Assembly (NCBI RefSeq): GCF_020687045.1
Contig: NZ_JAJEPW010000033.1
Span: 1 to 33,689 of the forward strand
DNA: 33,689 bases
Reading direction: 5' to 3'
Source: Vescimonas cirricatena
GTDB taxonomy: Bacteria > Bacillota > Clostridia > Oscillospirales > Oscillospiraceae
How positions within the stretch are numbered: position 1 is the first letter of the stretch; each line of letters opens with the position of its first letter. The position numbers were made by a program, and so were the translations under genes. The notes below the pieces were generated by a model, which was not told where the DNA came from, did no database searches, and was given only the letters and a program-made list of their open reading frames with translations. This document shows, piece by piece, positions 31,320 through 33,689 of this stretch.

Positions 31320-33599
31320 ATGAAGAAAGCTACCCGTATCTTGGCTCTGGTACTTTGCGCTGTCATGTGCCTGGGCCTGTTCGTTGGCTGCGGCAACAAA
31401 GGCAAGCAGAACAACGACACCCCGTTGGTCGTGGGTTATTCCCCGTTCAACAGCAAGTTCTCCCCCTTCTTCTCCGAGACCGCTTATGACCAGGACGTCT
31501 GGGTCATGACCGCTATCAGCCTGCTGAACGGCGATCGCCAGGGCGCCATCATCATGAAGGGTATCGAAGGCGAAACCAAGGCCTACAATGGCACCGACTA
31601 CACCTACTATGGTCCCGCTGACTGCGAGATCGTGGAGAACACCGATGGCACTGTGGACTACAACTTCAAGCTGCGCGAGGACCTGAAGTTCTCCGACGGC
31701 GAGCCTATCACCATCGACGACGTCATCTTCTCCATGTACGTCCTGTGCGATCCTACCTACGACGGCAACAGCACCCTGTTTGCTCTGCCCATCGAGGGCA
31801 TGGATGCTTACCGTTCCGGTATGGACACCCTGTACAACCTGATGCTGGCTGCCGGCCGCGACAACACCGACTTCACCAACAACAAGTGGACCGAGGAAGA
31901 GCAGACTGCCTTCTGGGCTGACGTGGATCAGGCCGGCGTGAAGTTCGTCCAGGCCATCATGCAGTACTGCATTGCCCAGGGCGCTAACGCCGAGGGCGAT
32001 TCCGTTGCCGCCTGCATGGCCAACTGGGGCTTCGAGCTGCCCGCCGATGCTACCGAGGCTGATGCCTTCAACGCCATCGTCGCCAAGTATCCCTCCCTGG
32101 CCGAGGCTGTCGACGCTGAGAAGCCCGAAGGCACCACCTTCACCAGCCTGCTGAACGACTACGAGACCAAGTACACCAAGGGTATCGAGACCGGCACCTC
32201 CGCTGCCAACATCTCCGGCATCAAGAAGACCGGCGACTACAGCATGACCGTCTCCCTGACCCAGGTCGACGCCACCGCCATCTATCAGCTGGGTGTGACC
32301 ATCGCCCCCATGCACTACTATGGCGAGAAGGCCAAGTATGACTACGACAACAACAAGTTCGGCTTCGACAAGGGCGATCTGAGCCACGTTCGCGAGAAGA
32401 CCACCACCCCCCTGGGTGCTGGCCCCTACAAGTTCATGAAGTTCGAGAATGGTACCGTGAACTTCGAGGCTAACGATTCCTACTATCTGGGCGCCCCCAA
32501 GACCAAGTATGTCAACTTCCTGCAGACTCAGGAAGACGATAAGCTCAACGGCGTCGTCACCGGCACCGTGGATATCACCGATCCTACCTTCAGCACCACC
32601 GCCGTGGACGCCATCAAGGCTGCCAACAAGAACGACGATGTCAACGGCCCCGCCATCACCACCGATACCGTGGATAACCTGGGCTATGGTTACCTCGGCA
32701 TGAGCGCCAACACCATGAACGTCAACAAGGAGCCCGGCTCCGATGCCTCCAAGGCTTATCGTAAGGCTTTCGCCACCGTTCTGGCTGCTTACCGCACCGT
32801 CGCCATCGAGTCCTACTATGGCGAGCGCGCTTCCGTCATCAACTACCCCATCTCCAACACCTCTTGGGCTGCTCCTCAGGCTGCTGATCCTGGCTACAAG
32901 GTCGCTTTCTCTGTGGATGCTCAGGGTAAGGACATCTATACCTCCGACATGACCGACGAGCAGAAGTATGAGGCCGCCCTGCAGGCTGCCCTGGGCTTCT
33001 TCGAGGCCGCCGGCTGCAAGGTCGAGAACGGCAAGGTCGTCTCCAACCCCGAGGGTGGTATGGATACCGCTAACTACGCCATCGAGCGCGAGGCCCTGAT
33101 CCCCGCCGACGGCAAGGGCGATCGCCCCTCCTTCATGATCCTCACCGAGGCCTCCAAGGCTCTGGAGAAGATCGGCGTGCACCTGATCGTCACCGACCTG
33201 TCCGACAGCACGCAGCTGTGGGATACCATCGAGGCCGACCAGGCTGACATGTGGGCTGCCGCTTGGGGTGCCACCCCGGATCCTGATATGTATCAGATCT
33301 ACTTCTCCGGCATGGACGGCAAGGCTGTCGGCGGCTCCAACTACATGTACGACATCAACGATGCCGAGCTGAACCAGCTGATTCTGGATGCCCGCAATTC
33401 TCTGGACCAGAGCTATCGTAAGACTCTGTACAAGTCCTGCCTGGACATCATCGTTGACTGGGCCGTTGAGGTTCCTGTCTATCAGCGTCAGAACGCCATC
33501 ATCTTCTCCACCGAGCGTGTCAACATGAACACTGTTACCCCCGACATCACCACCTTCTATGGCTGGCTGAGCGAGGTCGAGAAGATCGAGCTGAACTGA
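31320..33599 (+). CDS. Peptide/oligopeptide ABC transporter substrate-binding lipoprotein (family 5)
   Basis: The 759-residue lipoprotein has signal MKKATRILALVLCAVMCLGL with lipobox LFVGC (Cys near 24) and the SBP_bac_5 fold. Family hallmarks are LREDLKFSDGEPITIDDVIF near 115-135 and, near the end, WDTIEADQADMWAAAWGATP. Typical members have about 550 residues; the extra 200 lie mainly near 150-310 (IEGMDAYRSG... to ETGTSAANISG). Codon use favours GCT, CGT and GTC endings more than neighbouring genes, suggesting high expression. TAAGGAGG precedes the ATG. The permease and ATPase genes are presumably past 33689. Substrate unknown. Confidence 0.94.
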   Translation: MKKATRILALVLCAVMCLGLFVGCGNKGKQNNDTPLVVGYSPFNSKFSPFFSETAYDQDVWVMTAISLLNGDRQGAIIMKGIEGETKAYNGTDYTYYGPADCEIVENTDGTVDYNFKLREDLKFSDGEPITIDDVIFSMYVLCDPTYDGNSTLFALPIEGMDAYRSGMDTLYNLMLAAGRDNTDFTNNKWTEEEQTAFWADVDQAGVKFVQAIMQYCIAQGANAEGDSVAACMANWGFELPADATEADAFNAIVAKYPSLAEAVDAEKPEGTTFTSLLNDYETKYTKGIETGTSAANISGIKKTGDYSMTVSLTQVDATAIYQLGVTIAPMHYYGEKAKYDYDNNKFGFDKGDLSHVREKTTTPLGAGPYKFMKFENGTVNFEANDSYYLGAPKTKYVNFLQTQEDDKLNGVVTGTVDITDPTFSTTAVDAIKAANKNDDVNGPAITTDTVDNLGYGYLGMSANTMNVNKEPGSDASKAYRKAFATVLAAYRTVAIESYYGERASVINYPISNTSWAAPQAADPGYKVAFSVDAQGKDIYTSDMTDEQKYEAALQAALGFFEAAGCKVENGKVVSNPEGGMDTANYAIEREALIPADGKGDRPSFMILTEASKALEKIGVHLIVTDLSDSTQLWDTIEADQADMWAAAWGATPDPDMYQIYFSGMDGKAVGGSNYMYDINDAELNQLILDARNSLDQSYRKTLYKSCLDIIVDWAVEVPVYQRQNAIIFSTERVNMNTVTPDITTFYGWLSEVEKIELN

Positions 33600-33654
33600 C
33601 AAAGTTCCGCACCCAAGACCTGTACGACAACATAGGTTAAGTCACAAGGTACGC

Positions 33655-33681
33655 CCCCGGCGGCTCCGGCCGCCCGGGGGT
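33655..33681 (+). other. GC-rich stem-loop after the binding-protein gene
   Basis: CCCCC-GGCGG (33655-33664) pairs with CCGCC and GGGGG (33671-33681) with one bulged C. No T tract is visible before the window ends. Such stems often lie between a highly expressed binding-protein gene and its permease genes, limiting read-through or protecting the mRNA. Confidence 0.5.
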
Positions 33682-33689
33682 GCCCCGCC

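Overview
The window looks like chromosome from a high-GC member of the class Clostridia, most likely the Oscillospirales (the Flavonifractor / Oscillibacter / Dysosmobacter neighbourhood). The reasons are Gram-positive style lipoproteins, strong AGGAGG ribosome sites, sigma-A promoters almost all with 17-bp spacers, a YlmC/YmxH-type sporulation protein, DUF4317, and GC-rich coding sequence. This placement is inferred from gene content only. There is no rRNA, tRNA, CRISPR array, IS element or phage gene in view.

Layout. (1) 1-5207, minus strand: the conserved operon rimP-nusA-rnpM(ylxR)-L7Ae-like-infB. Downstream of infB a hairpin-packed stretch is followed by a second, partial copy of the infB 3' end. 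(2) 5258-6188: a small membrane/zinc-ribbon protein divergent from an XRE regulator, with an inverted repeat sitting between the -35 and -10 of the membrane gene. (3) 6187-10098: a Tet(M)-like translational GTPase fused to a C-terminal NYN/YacP (Rae1-like) RNase domain, divergent from a DUF4317 gene, with back-to-back promoters. (4) 10112-12594: a polar amino-acid ABC importer behind a leader that encodes a 13-codon peptide with three consecutive CGA arginine codons. (5) 12499-13139, minus: a YmxH-like protein and a small unknown. (6) 13140-17191: a hairpin-rich spacer, then a membrane glycosyltransferase with an OmpR-type response regulator and VanS-like kinase. (7) 17193-22953: one tightly overlapping operon, ruvX - HI0933/BaiN-like flavoprotein - TIM-barrel isomerase-like - cobT - cobU - cobS - short CobU-like - cobC-like phosphatase. 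It assembles the cobalamin nucleotide loop. (8) 23009-26599: rpmG-secE-nusG-rplK-rplA, then a consensus promoter and L10 leader, then rplJ-rplL. (9) 26649-30360: a heterodimeric ABC exporter with one degenerate ATP site, whose first gene appears to start at AUC. (10) 30524-33689: a small four-helix membrane protein and a large family-5 peptide-binding lipoprotein, probably the first part of an oligopeptide importer continuing past the window.

Most of the window is core metabolism and translation. The best candidates for something undescribed are the GTPase-NYN fusion with its divergent DUF4317 partner, the duplicated infB tail with its tiled hairpins, the Arg-Arg-Arg leader peptide, the AUC start, and the two complementary CobU-like proteins.
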